Position numbers and translations under genes: made by a program
Part shown: in pieces, positions 10,401 through 22,915 of the stretch
How positions within the stretch are numbered: position 1 is the first letter of the stretch
Layout of the letters: every line of letters begins with the position of its first letter
Notes under the pieces: model-generated
Told to the model about the DNA's origin: nothing
Seen by the model: only the letters and a program-made list of their open reading frames with translations
Database searches by the model: none
Assembly (NCBI RefSeq): GCF_964204865.1
Contig: NC_135260.1
Location: forward strand, 7,130,001 to 7,194,000
From: Styela clava
Lineage: Eukaryota; Chordata; Ascidiacea; Stolidobranchia; Styelidae
Reading direction: 5' to 3'
Length of the DNA: 64,000 nucleotides

Positions 10401-13400
10401 GCGAAACGAACGCTACTGATCCCATGAAAATACCTGGAGGAGAGGCTCATATATTGGGAAACAAAAGGTAAATTAGTTTCGATCGTGTACTGAACCGGGA
10501 CGACCTTAGCCAATGCGGGCCCAGTTCGCGTAGACAAAAATAATCGTAAAAGGAAATGATTGCGTTTTTACATTTTATTATTGTGTCACAATTAATATTA
10601 TAGTTTTATTACCAAAATCACAATTGAAGTTGATTTTTCTTACGAGTCTTGTATATACAGAATGAACATGCTGGCTGGCCTTTAAATGGTTATAATTTAT
10701 TATGGGTTTAATTTAGTAAATGAAACTTAGAAAGAACGCGGGGCCTTATAAAAATGTGAGGCCCACCGCGGCCTAATATGTTGCGGTGTCCTAATGCTGG
10801 CCCTGTTAGGCCTACTTGAATTAGAAATATATGGTTCAAATTCATATTGTACTTGTTATTTTGACTGCACTTTCTATTACAATTCATATAAAATTTGATA
10901 CTAATTTTTGAATTCCACGTTTAAGTCCTTCTGCATTGGTTTATATAAATTTTCTTTATAGTTTTTTTTTGACATCGGTTCTAAAGAAATTAGATAAGAA
11001 TGCGATTTTTCTAATAACTCTGATTCTCTACGTGTCTGGTAATTTGTTAAGCTGGAAAGCATAGTAGATGCATATAATGTTTCGGAGAAAATATAGCTTT
11101 GTGATTCTAAATTAGACCTATAATACCTATAATGGGTAAGAAACAAAAAGTGACAAAACTGTTATTATCTTGAAGTTGATTGCAAAACAACTTTCGATAC
11201 ATTTTGTCATCAATAAAAACATTTTTTAAGATATCTTTGGAAATATTTTAATGAAAGTGATACGAAGTCTCGCGATTTTGTGGAAAAAAGAATTAAAAAC
11301 TACACTCATATCATGACGGTACGCGAACCAATGGAACGGTTAGTTTCTGCTTACATAGATAAAATGCTCCCAACTGGATCAGGAGGGGAAACTTATTTGG
11401 AGATATCACGAAGAATCCATGCGCAATACAGAGAAACGACAAACAGTACAAGTATATACAATTGCCTTTTATTGATTTTCTTTCGAAGTGACACATTTTC
11501 CAATGCAAAAAAATTGTTTGTTCATTACCTAACTAAGAGCTCATAACAAACTGGTTCTAACCTTATTTCGGGTTTTGTCAGTGGTTGTCATATCTATCGA
11601 AGATACCAATAGCGTATTTCTCTATTCATTTTGTTCAAAGCAGTTTACTGTTGGTTGTGACCAATATACACTGTTGCCAGGTACATGAAAAAAGTCCAGT
11701 TTCCAAAAATGTCCGAACTATGCTAAATATTTTAGTTCGGATCCAGTTTGTGTTATCTATTGTTGAGTAGAAGACCCCAGATTCGCGAGTCGAAAGTCAA
11801 AACGAGTCATCCTACACTCGGGATCGATCGCGTCACCAAGTTGAGTCTCATTGGCAAATAGTTGAGTCCGAGTCATTTCATTTGGACGACACGGGTTGAA
11901 GTCGGTTCAATAATTGGCGCTCCCGTAGTATGTGCATCAAGATGGCGGACACCTGAACATAGTATATGTACCAGGTTAGGGTTAGGCCATAACTCCTATT
12001 TTAGTTCTATTACGAGTCCAAGGGCTAGACAAGAGACTTCCGTAGTATTTGTAGCTAAAAGTATGGCCTAACCGTAACCTGGTACACATACTACGTTCCG
12101 GTGTCAGCCATCTTGGTTCACATATTACCGGAGTACCCGATAATTTGCAAAAATTAATTGAAGAGGTATTTGAAATAATGTTACTGCAAATCCCTATCAA
12201 ACTATTGGCTATATCTTCTTTTCCTTTTCGTCTCTTCGCGTTTAAAAAAAAGACATTTTACCTGATATATGATCTTCTATAGGTGAGGAGAGTGACGAAT
12301 TGCAACATGCTTCATGGCCAGAATTCGTTCGATATTTACTGGATTCAAACAAGAAGATTGGAATGGATTCACACTGGGAAATGTTTTCTAAAATGTGCAA
12401 CCCGTGCGCACTGAGCTTCGATTATATCGTAAAATTGGAAACAATCTCCGATGACGTAGCACATTTGTCGAAAAAGTTTGGATTTGACTTCACTCCGTTC
12501 TTTCCAGGTATATTCTGTTATTTTACATGACACGATAAATATATTCAACAAAGTGAAATTAAAGACTCATCCTTTTTTATACCGAAGTTGATATTATCAA
12601 TTTTTATTAAATGATATGAAATGTTTTGGTCTTGTTTGCTTCACTATACGTTGAAATTGTTCTAAAATGTAGAATTCTTTTAACACATATGGCTGGAAAA
12701 TTGTCACCTAGTGTCTATATATTTGATCTCTGCGTTTAAATTAAAATGCAAATTTCAGTTGGGATTCAGTTTTGGCATAATTTTGTAACGAGTTATTATC
12801 ATATATGTTAGTAAGTACTTCCTAGCGAAAGCATATATAGGAAATTGAGACAACAATACTTATGTATGGTTACTTTAGCAGGATTGTGTGAGAACGGAAG
12901 GGACTTAAACATGTATGTGTGAATTTCAGAGTCTCGCGAAAATTAACGAAACGCTTCTGCCATTGATCGCAATTGTAAAGTTAAATCACTCGTCGGCTCA
13001 GGAAATGCCCGTCATCGACATGCTTGTCAAACATCCAATTTAATAACTACGGTTAGAAACGCCTCGTTGAGCAACGAAATTTTTCCGTAATCATGGATTA
13101 CGCTTGGAGAAAAACAAAAAAATCTTCGCAGACCGGCAAAAAACTAGGCGGACCCGTGCTGACCAGCGGATGATGTTTGACAATCATTGTTCTACATATC
13201 CAAGAACGTGGTTATAGACGTTTTGCTGAAGAAGTAAACCCGAGTTAGGCAAGGCTCTTTGCCGAAGTGCAGCGCCGCTTAATATTACTTAACACGCACT
13301 TTTAAATATAAAATCTCACTCGTATTACATGTGATTTATAATTATATTGCAAAAGTAAGACCTTTTTTTAAAACATCGTGTCATATTTCTCAAATTTCCT

Positions 13401-13854
13401 AACAATACAACCAACACAGCAATACAATGAATGAGGTGTTGAAAATTTCATTACGTCAGGAAAATCTATAAATTGGGATTAATGAAACCATAAAATGATC
13501 GGGCAATTCAAAATGAAATCTTGTATATAACACTGTTTTAGTGTGAAACAAAATTTGCCAATCATTTGAGTAAACGAGGCAAGGCAATTCATCAAGAATC
13601 TCGAAGTAAGTGAATAGCGCCGTCGATTCAAATTATATCACGAATACCCAAATATACCTTTAACCAAAATCATTTCTTTAATTGACTTAACAATATATTT
13701 CACAGCTGCTGTTAAGAAGAATCGAAATAATAAGTGGAAAACCCAATATGCAGAATATTTTGAGAATTTGTCAAGCGAAGAAAGAAAACAACTTTATAAT
13801 ATGTATGCAAAACAATATGAATTGTTCGATTATCCTAAGCCAGAATTTTTGTAA
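7483..13854 (+). CDS. Carbohydrate sulfotransferase, HNK-1ST/CHST8-14 family
   Basis: Type II Golgi membrane enzyme that would transfer sulfate from PAPS to a glycan. Six exons: 7483-7581, 8697-9041, 10334-10467, 11231-11451 (or 11445), 12283-12507, 13706-13854; about 390 residues, normal for the family. All junctions keep frame (phases 0, 0, 2, 1, 1). Residues 9-25 form the signal anchor. Exon 2 encodes a Ser/Thr-rich stem with sequons NNT, NLT and NKT. The 5'-phosphosulfate site is CEIPKCGSTNWKKLL (152-166) and the 3'-phosphate site is REPMERLVSAY (224-234). Then follow DSHWEMFSKMCNPC and a C-terminal LYNMYAKQYELFDYP, both typical of Sulfotransfer_2 enzymes. The start codon is the first ATG directly before the anchor; the frame is open upstream but unlikely to be used. 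Substrate (chondroitin, dermatan, GalNAc or HNK-1 type) cannot be told. No polyadenylation signal seen close downstream. Confidence 0.93.
7869..8060 (+). repeat. hAT-like MITE, family A copy 3 (intron 1 of sulfotransferase)
   Basis: Starts GGTACTCCCGTAATATGTGT, contains the GTTAGGGTTAGGCCAT core and ends near GTACACATACGTCTGGAACG. It is shortened compared with copy 1. It sits in the first intron of the sulfotransferase gene. Confidence 0.7.
9308..9359 (-). repeat. hAT-type terminus fragment
   Basis: On the minus strand this reads CAGGATTTCCCAAACTGGGG followed by TCCGCGGACC, a common hAT MITE end. The matching opposite end was not found, so this is a solo or truncated terminus in intron 2 of the sulfotransferase. 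Confidence 0.5.
10491..10798. repeat. Probable hAT-like MITE in sulfotransferase intron 3
   Basis: GC-rich ends (left GACCTTAGCCAATGCGGGCC; right, on the minus strand, CAGGGCCAGCATTAGGACAC) surround an AT-rich centre. The ends are imperfectly inverse to each other. No target duplication is visible, so the borders are approximate. Confidence 0.45.
11914..12139 (+). repeat. hAT-like MITE, family B copy 1 (palindromic form)
   Basis: Outer ends match family A, but each is followed by a second inverted segment (GATGGCGGACACCTGAACAT at left and its inverse at right), so the element is close to a full palindrome. The interior is GTTAGGGTTAGGCCAT. Flanks CAATAATT and CGATAATT match at 7 of 8 bases, consistent with a hAT 8-bp duplication. 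It lies in intron 4 of the sulfotransferase. Confidence 0.8.
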
Positions 13855-14186
13855 CATTAATTCGAATTCACCACTTCTTTACAACTACTTCAAAACATAT
13901 ACAAACAAAGTCATATTTGGTAACTATGCGATACCACTGTATAATTTTTGTAGAAAATTTCAAGTAATTTTATATGTAATTTGAACATGACAAAATTTAT
14001 GTCGGCCGGCGATATCGCGTTTTTTTATTGGATAGGGAACAAATATTTGAATGTTTAAAAAACGTATCGCCTGCACAAAAGTATCGGAATAATGTGAAAA
14101 GGTATGAACGTTTTGCCAAGAGCGTATAAGACTTTGAGAAAAATTCAAACGCCAGGTAATGGTAAATTTAACATTACTGATTAACT

Positions 14187-14336
14187 AGGCGCTCCAGAAG
14201 TGTGTGTACCAATACCTATGGGCAGGTGGTGTATTCACTTGGCTAACACAGACAGAATTCGTAATAGAACTAAAATAAGGAAAATCGGAATAAAATTAAG
14301 GCCCAATCCTAACCTTGCACACGCACTACGGGAGTA
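14187..14336 (-). repeat. hAT-like MITE, family A copy 4
   Basis: Inverted relative to copy 1: begins GGCGCTCCAGAAGTGTGTGT and ends ACTACGGGAGTACC. The interior is shorter than in copies 1 and 8. Flanks share only ATTAA. Confidence 0.7.
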
Positions 14337-16640
14337 CCATTAATTCACCATTAAATTTGTGCATGTTTTTCTCCTTTGCTTCTTTACCATCATTTTAATT
14401 TTCATCTGCAAAAATTTTCAATTATGCCATTGGTGTTTTATTCTATGCAAATATTTAATACGTTAGGGTGGGTCTGAGCTATGAATGTGTCTGCGTGGAC
14501 AACTTCATTTATATGATTTTAATTTCTGCTAACTGCAAAAACCCCGCATTTTGCTCTTAAAGTATTTATGCGTGGGTTCAATAACTTGCTTTGAACAATT
14601 AAATATGAACCGGCAGCCGCGTTATTATTTCGCACACAACTGAAAAATAACACATTTTTCTGTTCATACTGTCCTGCGTATATCTGTGGTTAGCTCGTAC
14701 TCACATTATTGTCACATATGAAATCTTTATGGTTTATATGAATTTTTTGCAAATGGCGACACCGTGTGGTCTAAATTAACAGTAATAGCGATAGGATTCG
14801 CAAACTATATATGTTTTATAAACGATTATTGGCTGGTACAAAGATAAAGTCGTCGATAATCCCTATGAAATGATCACCGTTGATTCGGGTTTGTGGCGTC
14901 AGATGGATTAGTAAACTAAAACTGTTTAAAGTACAAATATCCCTTTTTCTTTTTTTCACGATATATATGTTTTGTTCAATATTTTTATTATCGCCTGGAA
15001 TTGCATGAAGGTATACATTCTTTGAAATGATTAGTGAAGCACTTCAATCACTGATCTTTTGCACGAATGCGAGACTCAAACATGGCGCGGAATATTTCTT
15101 CACAATAGCAAAATTACTTTTTATAGTACTGAATGATATTGGTGTATAATGTTGGACGAACACAAAAGTCCTTGCTTCACCGAATTTTTTGCTTATGTAA
15201 AATAAACTTATTTTAAAATAATAAAATATTTGTTTGGTATTCACTGGTTTTATTTTGTTTATTCTTCTTCTAAAATGGGGAGAGTAATGATGACAGCTTT
15301 GTTCGCTTTGCAGTTCTTTACTTGCGGTGCAGTTTTTGTATCACTCACGTCTTAAGCAACAGAATCCGCGCTTTTTTGGTAACACTAATACGTTCCATGG
15401 TTTGCAACATGGAAGCGCCTTCTTGTTGAATTTTTCTTTCCCTGCATGAATGTGAGATACTATCATTTGTGTAGGTCCAAATTCGAACACTTTGAAATAT
15501 TTTTCTTGTGCACCTTTGCTAGATCATTTTAGTGAAATCCAACCTCAAATGACAAATAATATGCAATCCCATCAAGTGCTGATTCAACTGAAAACTCTTA
15601 CTGCTTGTAAGTAAAAAAACGCAGAAGCACTTCAAATTTCTATAATATATAGAGTATATATATATAATAATAATGCATTAAAGAGACATTCATTTTTCGT
15701 TACTCAAATTAAAGTATTTTTCAATATTTTCTATCTGATTACATTTTGCAAAGTAGAGAGGAACAGCCCGACTATCATGTTGTATCATCGTGTTGTATAT
15801 TTGAGATGTTAGTTTCGCAGATATTCCGTTGTAAGACGAATAAGCATACACGTATTGTGAATCTGTTCAAATGATGTAATTTATAATTTAATAATAACTG
15901 ATTGTTTGTAAAAGACGAGGGAAGTTAATTCGTTAACGTTACTGCGGTTCTTTGGCTAATTGGCGGCTCAATGATGAGCGAGTTAGCCCGCCATCCGGGT
16001 GTCCTATACACTTGTACTCTTTTCCCTCACAAGATCCCACACGTCGCACACTTGCCCCAATCGTATGGATCTCACTTCAAAAAAAAATTCTCTAACCTTC
16101 TGCCAACGTAATATACATGTTGGTCGATAGAATAACAAAAAATTTGTCAAACAGCTATTTATTTTTACAAAGAATAACTTTTATAAAGTTATTTAAGTGC
16201 ATATGTTATATTACACTCATAAATGCTCAATACGTCCGTGCACTTCAGAGCAGTGGCTTAACCTAGAGCAGGGGTGTCACGACGGCCGCAGGTTGTGCAC
16301 CGTTGTCCTAGTCCTACCTAGAGGTATCAATCTAAAACAACCTAGAACCTGAAAGAAATAAAAACGTATCGAAAAACAAATGAGTAAGCACGAATTTCAT
16401 TCGTGATTTTGTCTGACCTTCAACTTTTCTGCTTTTCCAGCGACCACCCTGTATCTATCCTAACTCAGAACACGAATTCCACTTCATATGCTTATTTTAA
16501 CCATTTGCTCTACTACAATATATACATATATACCCAGCTCAACAGTAAGACAAGGGTAGCAAAGTGAGACAAGTGTACTAAAAGGGGAAAAGTGTGAGGC
16601 ATGGCTTACTGAGGCCTCCTGTAATTCGTTTTGACTTTAA
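14337..16640. other. No recognisable gene
   Basis: AT-rich intergenic stretch. A 26-codon open frame at about 15276 (MGRVMMTALFALQFFTCGAV at its start) looks like a signal peptide but ends at once with no obvious splice donor. A GC-richer patch at 15950-16080 and CAGGGGTGTCACGACGG near 16268 may be transposon debris. (TA)n runs occur near 15645-15670. Confidence 0.35.
16540..16605 (+). repeat. Dispersed repeat fragment (partner near 53550)
   Basis: GGTAGCAAAGTGAGACAAGT and the following GTACTAAAAGGGG resemble GGTAGCAAAGTGTGCTAAAA at about 53552. This is probably a fragment of one dispersed element. Confidence 0.4.
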
Positions 16641-16644
16641 CTAC

Positions 16645-16650
16645 TTTATT
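16645..16650 (-). terminator. Poly(A) signal AATAAA for the secreted-protein gene
   Basis: AATAAA on the minus strand, 30 nt after the TAA stop at 16682-16680. It supports the 3' end of the exon model for the minus-strand gene. Confidence 0.6.
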
Positions 16651-16679
16651 AATTCGAACTTCGTTGTGAGTAACAAGTT

Positions 16680-18953
16680 TTATGATTGGTTTTTAATAGA
16701 TTGGCAATAGATTGATATAAATGAATGCCCACCTTCTCCGCAACGTATTCCTATAAAATAGCTTTCATAATCCGTGAAAAATTGCCTGGTGTTTTCAAAG
16801 TGATCGATGACATCTGCGAAACAGTTTATTTAAGCAAATAATATAATCTAACAAAAGCAGTCGGTTCAAGAGATTTTACATGAAATTCAAGAAAATCATG
16901 ACATTCTTTGTATTTAAGTTTGCCCTAAGCAAAATCACAAGGGGTCTATTTTTCCTGTTAATATCACAGAAGATTCACAACAATTGGGTACGCTTGCAGA
17001 ATAGCAGCTTGTTCTTATTCAAACACAACTAGATGATTTCGCTTCTAGGCAATGAAATTTTCGGCTCCCGTAGTTTGTGCACCATGATGGCGGACACCGG
17101 AACGTAGTATGTGTACCAGGTTAGGGTTAGGTCATAATTTTATTCTAATTTTCCTTATTTTAGTTCTATTTCAAGTTTAGGGACTAGCCAAATGACTCCC
17201 GTAGTATTTGTACCTGAAATTATGGCCTAATTACAACCTGGTGCACATATTACGTTCTGGTGTCCGCCATATTGGTTCACATACTACGGGAGTACCAAAT
17301 TTTCTGTAACGACATGTAGGACGTCATAAAAAAATAAAAAGTACATTTAAAAGATAATAAATGACTTGATTGGAATTCCTCAGGCATCGTGTGAGTTCAC
17401 TGTAAACCAATATTCATAATAATAATATAATGTGTGTGAGATCAATGACTTACCCTTGATATCATTCACCAATTCTCCCGAGGAATGAGCTATAGCTTGA
17501 CTAATTGATGCATCCATGAATTCGTTCTCTGGAATGCCAATTTTTCATAAAATATTTGGAAGTTTTATAATCGTTGAGAAATAATAAAACCCATGGCTTT
17601 TGGAATTTTCAGATCATAGATTTTACTAGTTTACACTCAACTTGGAAAATATACGCTTCCTGTACTACTTTCGTCTCAAATACAACATAATGAAACGATC
17701 CAAAATTTTGCAACCATTTAAAATACCATACAATTAAAGAGTTCTGCTTCACACTAACAAATTTATTTCTGTAACGTTTCGTCCGACCAAAGTCAGACTT
17801 ACTCAGACAGGCAGTTTACAAGAATATTCAAAATACCGTTAGCTTTTCGTAACCTATATCCTGACTCTGTTTTGTAAAATTCTTGAAGTACAATCGACAC
17901 ATCGTTTGGGTAGCTGTAATAAAAAGCAATTAGTAGGAGCGAGAGTATTGCAACATTTGCAGTTCCTACGCGAAAACCTCAAAGAAATGATCATTGGATG
18001 CAGAATGGTAATATGCAGTGGTGTGGGATTCAAGGGGTTCACACGACTCGTTCTCGAAATATTGAGATAATCATCGATTCCAATGGGATTTATGTGCACC
18101 GCAGCTGACTACCTGGTCTTTCGAAAGTTATGTACTAGATTTATGTAAGCGTGCGTCATGTTAATGTAACTCACATAGTGAAATACATACATTTTTCAAT
18201 TAAGGGATTTTGTTGTTAGTGTGTTAGAATCAGATACAAAATGAGTCTGTTCTTAGAATTTTGAATCTCCTCTCTTTTAATATGGTATTTACAGTTATAC
18301 GATATCCTTTTTCATTGTAACTAATTATATTGGATTCAGTAGGATGTACCAACCAATCGCACGACAATTTAAAAACTGAGCACCTTGGATCTAACATAAT
18401 AAACTCAAATTTGATTCCATCATCTGTTGCTTCATGGAAACGAATAATAAAACACGGTGACACGTTCACAACAGCATCGCGAGTGTTGAGCATCTGGTAC
18501 CATGTCGTGCCGGCAAGCTATTTTGATTGTAAAAAAATATGGTTATGTTGCTGTGTAATCGGTACTCCCGAAGTATGTGAACCAAGACTGCGGACACCGG
18601 AACGTAGTATGTGATAAGGGTAGGCCATAATTTCATTCAAATTTTCGGTATTTTAGTTTTATTACGAGTGCGGGGACTAGTCAGGTGACTCCCGTAGTAT
18701 TTGAACCTGAAACTATGTACTAACCCTAACCTGGTACACAACTAAGTTCCGGTGTCCGCCATATTGGTTCACATACTTCGGGAGCACCGTGTATCCCAGT
18801 ATTATGATATTTATTCCATCATTGAATACCTACTCGATTCCAGTTTATATCCACCATTGTTTTCAAATCGCATTCACTTGATTTAGATGATGTTGTTAAA
18901 GCTGTTAGAGCTAAGCCGGCCATAATCACTTTCCATTCTAACGCATTTTTCAT
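16680..18953 (-). CDS. Secreted cysteine-containing protein, weakly lipocalin-like
   Basis: Exons recovered by splicing, minus strand: 18953-18834 (signal peptide MKNALEWKVIMAGLALTALT then SSKSSECDLK), 18517-18293, 17743-17669, 17526-17454 and 16813-16680, giving about 208 residues with all phases consistent. The first and last exons are the best supported: the last has a TTTCGCAG acceptor, 43 codons after the split codon, a stop and a poly(A) signal. LAGTTWYQM at the start of exon 2 resembles the lipocalin G-x-W region but has one extra residue, and FTDYESYFIGIRC in the last exon resembles the TDY motif. Six cysteines. Middle boundaries are uncertain: another exon may lie at 17913-17837, exon 2 may end earlier and exon 3 may begin at 17768. 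A family B MITE sits in intron 1. Extracellular ligand binding is only a guess. Confidence 0.6.
17063..17296 (+). mobile_element. hAT-like MITE, family B copy 2, with perfect 8-bp target duplication
   Basis: 234 bp, ends GGCTCCCGTAGTTTGTG and its inverse ACTACGGGAGTACC, with inner inverted segments GATGGCGGACACCGGAACGT and its inverse. It is flanked by the identical octamer AAATTTTC (17055-17062 and 17297-17304). This copy identifies the family as hAT-like. It lies in the last intron of the minus-strand secreted-protein gene. Confidence 0.88.
18017..18060 (+). repeat. Diverged hAT MITE end
   Basis: CAGTGGTGTGGGATTCAAGG resembles the left end of the element at 5959-6136. The other end was not found. 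Confidence 0.4.
18561..18788 (+). repeat. hAT-like MITE, family B copy 3
   Basis: Begins GGTACTCCCGAAGTATGTGA, ends in the inverse CATACTTCGGGAGCACC, with the GCGGACACCGGAACGTAG inner segment and its inverse. Flanking octamers GTGTAATC and GTGTATCC are similar. It lies in intron 1 of the minus-strand secreted-protein gene. Confidence 0.75.
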
Positions 18954-18959
18954 TTTGCA

Positions 18960-19938
18960 AAATAACCACTAGGTGTGTAAATGGCAAGACTACAAACTAA
19001 CTGCAAAATTAAAGGATTTAAAATAATAGTTATTTTAAAAATACCGATACAAACGTGGTATCATCACCGCGTTGTCGCAATTATTGCCGTGAAGCCAGCT
19101 CTACGAGTTGGCCAATGTTGCGACCTAATGCATGTTAAACTAGTAAACTTGGGGTGAAACAATGGGTTATTACAAATTATATAGATAAAATAAATATGAG
19201 GACCTCTATGACATCTATAACTACTGAAAATTTGAAAGCGATAATTTATTAGATAGAAAAAAAAAGTAATTTACGTTCTAGCAAAAACAGCACAAAAATC
19301 AACTGCGGCAATTCTGAATAACAAGCTTCGAGTTTTGTCGGAACAGAAAATGCACAAAAATGGGAAGACGCAAAATATCAATAACAGTTGGAAAGAGTAA
19401 AAACAACCTCAGCAGAATCTTTTACTGCAACAAATCATTCCTTCTTGCAAAACGAGAAATTATAATTTGAAATTGATACAAATGTTCATTATAAATAAAT
19501 ATACGAGAGTGCTATCAAGAGTTGATGCATTCGTAGTTTCGTCTATTTTGTTTTAAATTGAAAATATACTTTCTGATACCAATGTTGATATGGATACCCT
19601 ATTTCCTAGCTGAAGCATAAAAATCACCAACTAATCGGCTACACTGTGAACTTTGTTCAGAACTGAATACCGTGAACAAAAAGCCTTCATTTACTCTGAC
19701 AGGACGACTAAATCTTACAGAAGTATAGATAAACATATCGATTGATTGATGAACTCGTCATATGAATATTAGGACAAAAATCGTTTTACATTGCATCACG
19801 AATGAACATGCAACTTCACGAAATATACAGTATTATCACTGTTGTGGTGTATCATTATGACAGTATACTCGCGTTAGGACTTGACCAAAGATTGAAATGT
19901 TACCCTTAAATTCACCGTTGCCAAATTATGGTTTAGAA
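18960..19938. other. No recognisable gene
   Basis: Upstream flank of the minus-strand secreted-protein gene. An open stretch without ATG near 19270-19400 (AKTAQKSTAAILNNKLRVLS in part) is protein-like but has no diagnostic motif and no clear splice sites. Confidence 0.3.
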
Positions 19939-20206
19939 CAGCGGTTCTCAAACTTTTGTTCGTGTGCGCCAGATTATTAAGAAAAAACTCTCGGCGCTCT
20001 TAAACGACAAAAAGACAGTGCGTAAAGGAAAGTAAACGACATAGAATATAAAATGAATTTATTGATTCCTATGCACAACATTTAAAATAACAATAAAACA
20101 TTTATAATAAATACAATATGTAAATAATTCAAGCATATATTAGTTATGTTTAACACAATTCTGGTAATTTTGGGACGTACCTGGCAAATCGCCTTGGGAA
20201 CCGCTG
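19939..20206. mobile_element. hAT-like MITE, 268 bp
   Basis: Left end CAGCGGTTCTCAAACTTTTG, right end the inverse (CCTTGGGAACCGCTG). Flanked by GTTTAGAA and GTTTAAAA, an 8-bp duplication with one mismatch. The interior is AT-rich, without transposase. Confidence 0.8.
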
Positions 20207-20214
20207 GTTTAAAA

Positions 20215-22820
20215 GCTAGATATTCCCTTCTGAAACCGTAAAATTTACATCGTTAATTAAATTCCTATAGACTTCGCCAAATTTAAATTTAGAAATTTTT
20301 TGCATCATTTCTGCACTGCATCAAACTGTGCTTTGCGCAATTTTCTTTTTGTGTGTGCTTTGTATAGTTTTCTTTTCTTGCTACACTTGGAAATGAATAT
20401 AGATCTCTGTCTGTTCCAATATAGATGGAACATAAACAAAAAACGCAATAATTTCTTGAAACTCTACGCAATCGAATCTTTGGCTTTGTTTAGAAATGGG
20501 AATTTGAACAGTATCACGCTGTCCACAAAGAGACATTGCAGAGACGACGAAATATCAAATATACGTGCTGATCCAAGACTATGGGTGATCAGAATGTTGT
20601 TGATTCGAAAATATTGAACGTTCTCAATTCTCACATTTCAACAGAAAAGCGGGAACTCATTGCACATATTTCGAATTTACAATATTTTGAAATAATGCAT
20701 GATGGTGTATAGTGTTCAACAGTCACAATCAGGCTAGACTATGCTCTAGCAACAGTTTGGTAAGACTCGTATTATGTGGAATGCGATTCTGAATCTTCGT
20801 TGCAATAAACTCGGGTTTTTGCCCCACTCAAGCATCTTTGCGACTAATCGTATAAGAAACGAGAAACAATATAATATAAAGTAATAAATCGAAAATATAA
20901 AACGTGCATATTTTCCCAATTCAGTGGTCATTTATAAGTAACATAAAATGCGGAGATTATGCGTGAGAGAACAACACTGCAACTTTACAAGCAGCTAAAG
21001 CAATGAATTATCCTTGGGAGGAACAAGAATTTTAATAAACCCGTAAATGTGTTATCATCCACATCCGTGTCTATTTGACTGTTTGTGAGATTTGGAAAAT
21101 CACGATTAAAGTAAGTTGTTATAATGACATGTATGCGCTATTTTCCTTTATATTGACTCAAAAAGATTTGATATAAAAGCATTTTTAAAATCGACGATTA
21201 AGTTATATACATTTATATCTGTAATTTTGAAAATAATTGTCTTTGTCAATTTTCTAAAATTTTGCATTGCCAACGAATGCTTCAGGACAGACGGTTACCT
21301 TTAGAATCAATAGCAATAGAATGTAAAAATAAATATGAATGTAGAATGTACCATACCCTGCCTTAAACGTGCGTCAACGAATTTCATTCGCTGAGCTCGA
21401 CGGAATCGAAAAGTCAAAAATCCACAAGGTGGCGCAATTTATCTAGAATAGCAAAGTTTTGGGTAAAAAGAGCCTTGAGTAGCCTAAATAAAAAATGGAG
21501 TAATATGAAGGCAATAGCTTCATGAGAAATGCTTTTATATTTAACCGCCGAAAAAAACAAGCTATCGGTAAAAAAGAAAAAAAAAACTCGACTATTTATA
21601 TAACATCCTTTTCGCTCGCGTAATGGGAAATTTGTATTCAAGGAGTGCATGTGTAAGAATGTAAATATTTCGCGTGTAAGAACAAATCTTAACTGTAGGA
21701 ATCTACTATTATGAATTCGTTCTTCTAACAATTATGCTGAAACAAATAAATGCAATTTAACTGAGTTTTCAAGGCCCGAGGGAGTAATAAAATTTTGGAA
21801 ATGAATATTAAAATGGGAGCAGGGTGGAAGCTGGGTTAGGGTCAAGCGATCTTCAACCGTGTGTATCTACTCTGACTCCAGGACTGCTTTCAACATTGTA
21901 CAGCCTATTTTTTGTTCTAGGCGCACGTCAGGGAGTGATTGATTCTTTAGCTATTCAACAATGAAACAACCAGATCTTTAAAATTATGATCATTGAACAT
22001 AAATTTTTATAACAGTACCGAAAGAATAACGACTAGCATCTAGTTCTCTCACATCTCTATAAATTGACAAACAATATTCAGCAGCTGAATATATGCGAGA
22101 TCAAAATTGTAATAGATGTAGAAAATTATGATCTATTTCTGAACATACATAATGCAAATAAAATAGACATAAGTCGACGCATTCTTACGTAAAAAATAGT
22201 CCGAAATATTTGTTCATTCATCATAAAATTGGCACAGCAAAAAAATTTATCAAAACGTGTTAAATTCTTCTCTGATATTAAACTGAAGTAAATTTCGCTC
22301 TCATGTTGTATATATAACTTGAAATATCATTTCCTATTGAGACTTTACAATTTTACATAAATTTTAGCTCAGTAATTTGTACATCAGCAGTAACAAAGAT
22401 AAACATGTGATATGACATAAACTTAACAGTCGAACTTGCAAAGGAAAGCGAAGAGTTCCAAAACGTGGATTAAAGGGAAGGACACTATAAACTTTATTAA
22501 TGATTTAGTTTGTTGCACGTTTGGGACATACACGAATTGAGTCTGATGACATAGGGCGAGCTCCGGGTGACCTAATATATTTGCTCTTACGGCCGCCTTA
22601 GCTTGGGTTAGGTTAGGTTTGGTCGACACCACACTGATTTAGCCATAGTCAATCCGGTATTGGAAATTGAGCTTGTGTATTTGATACCAAATCTCAATTT
22701 GGCCTTTCACCGATTTGATCTAGTCGAAGAATTACCTCATCGTTGATTCAAAATGCTAAATAAATATCATACATCTTGCTAAAATATGTTTTAACAGAGT
22801 TAGAGTTTCCTCTCATAGTC
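20215..22820. other. No recognisable gene
   Basis: AT-rich intergenic stretch with only short reading frames in overlapping and opposite frames, none with a recognisable motif. A GC-richer patch at about 22550-22640 (TTGGGTTAGGTTAGGTTTGG) may be repeat debris. Confidence 0.4.
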
Positions 22821-22824
22821 TAAG

Positions 22825-22830
22825 TTTATT
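22825..22830 (-). terminator. Poly(A) signal AATAAA for the P450 gene
   Basis: AATAAA on the minus strand, about 86 nt beyond the TGA stop of the P450 gene. It gives a plausible short 3' UTR. Confidence 0.55.
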
Positions 22831-22915
22831 GACATGCTGTTATGAATCAACAGTGTCGTCTTTATAATCAGCATACAGCTAATGTCACAATAAAAATCTT
22901 CTGAAGGTTTCTTTA

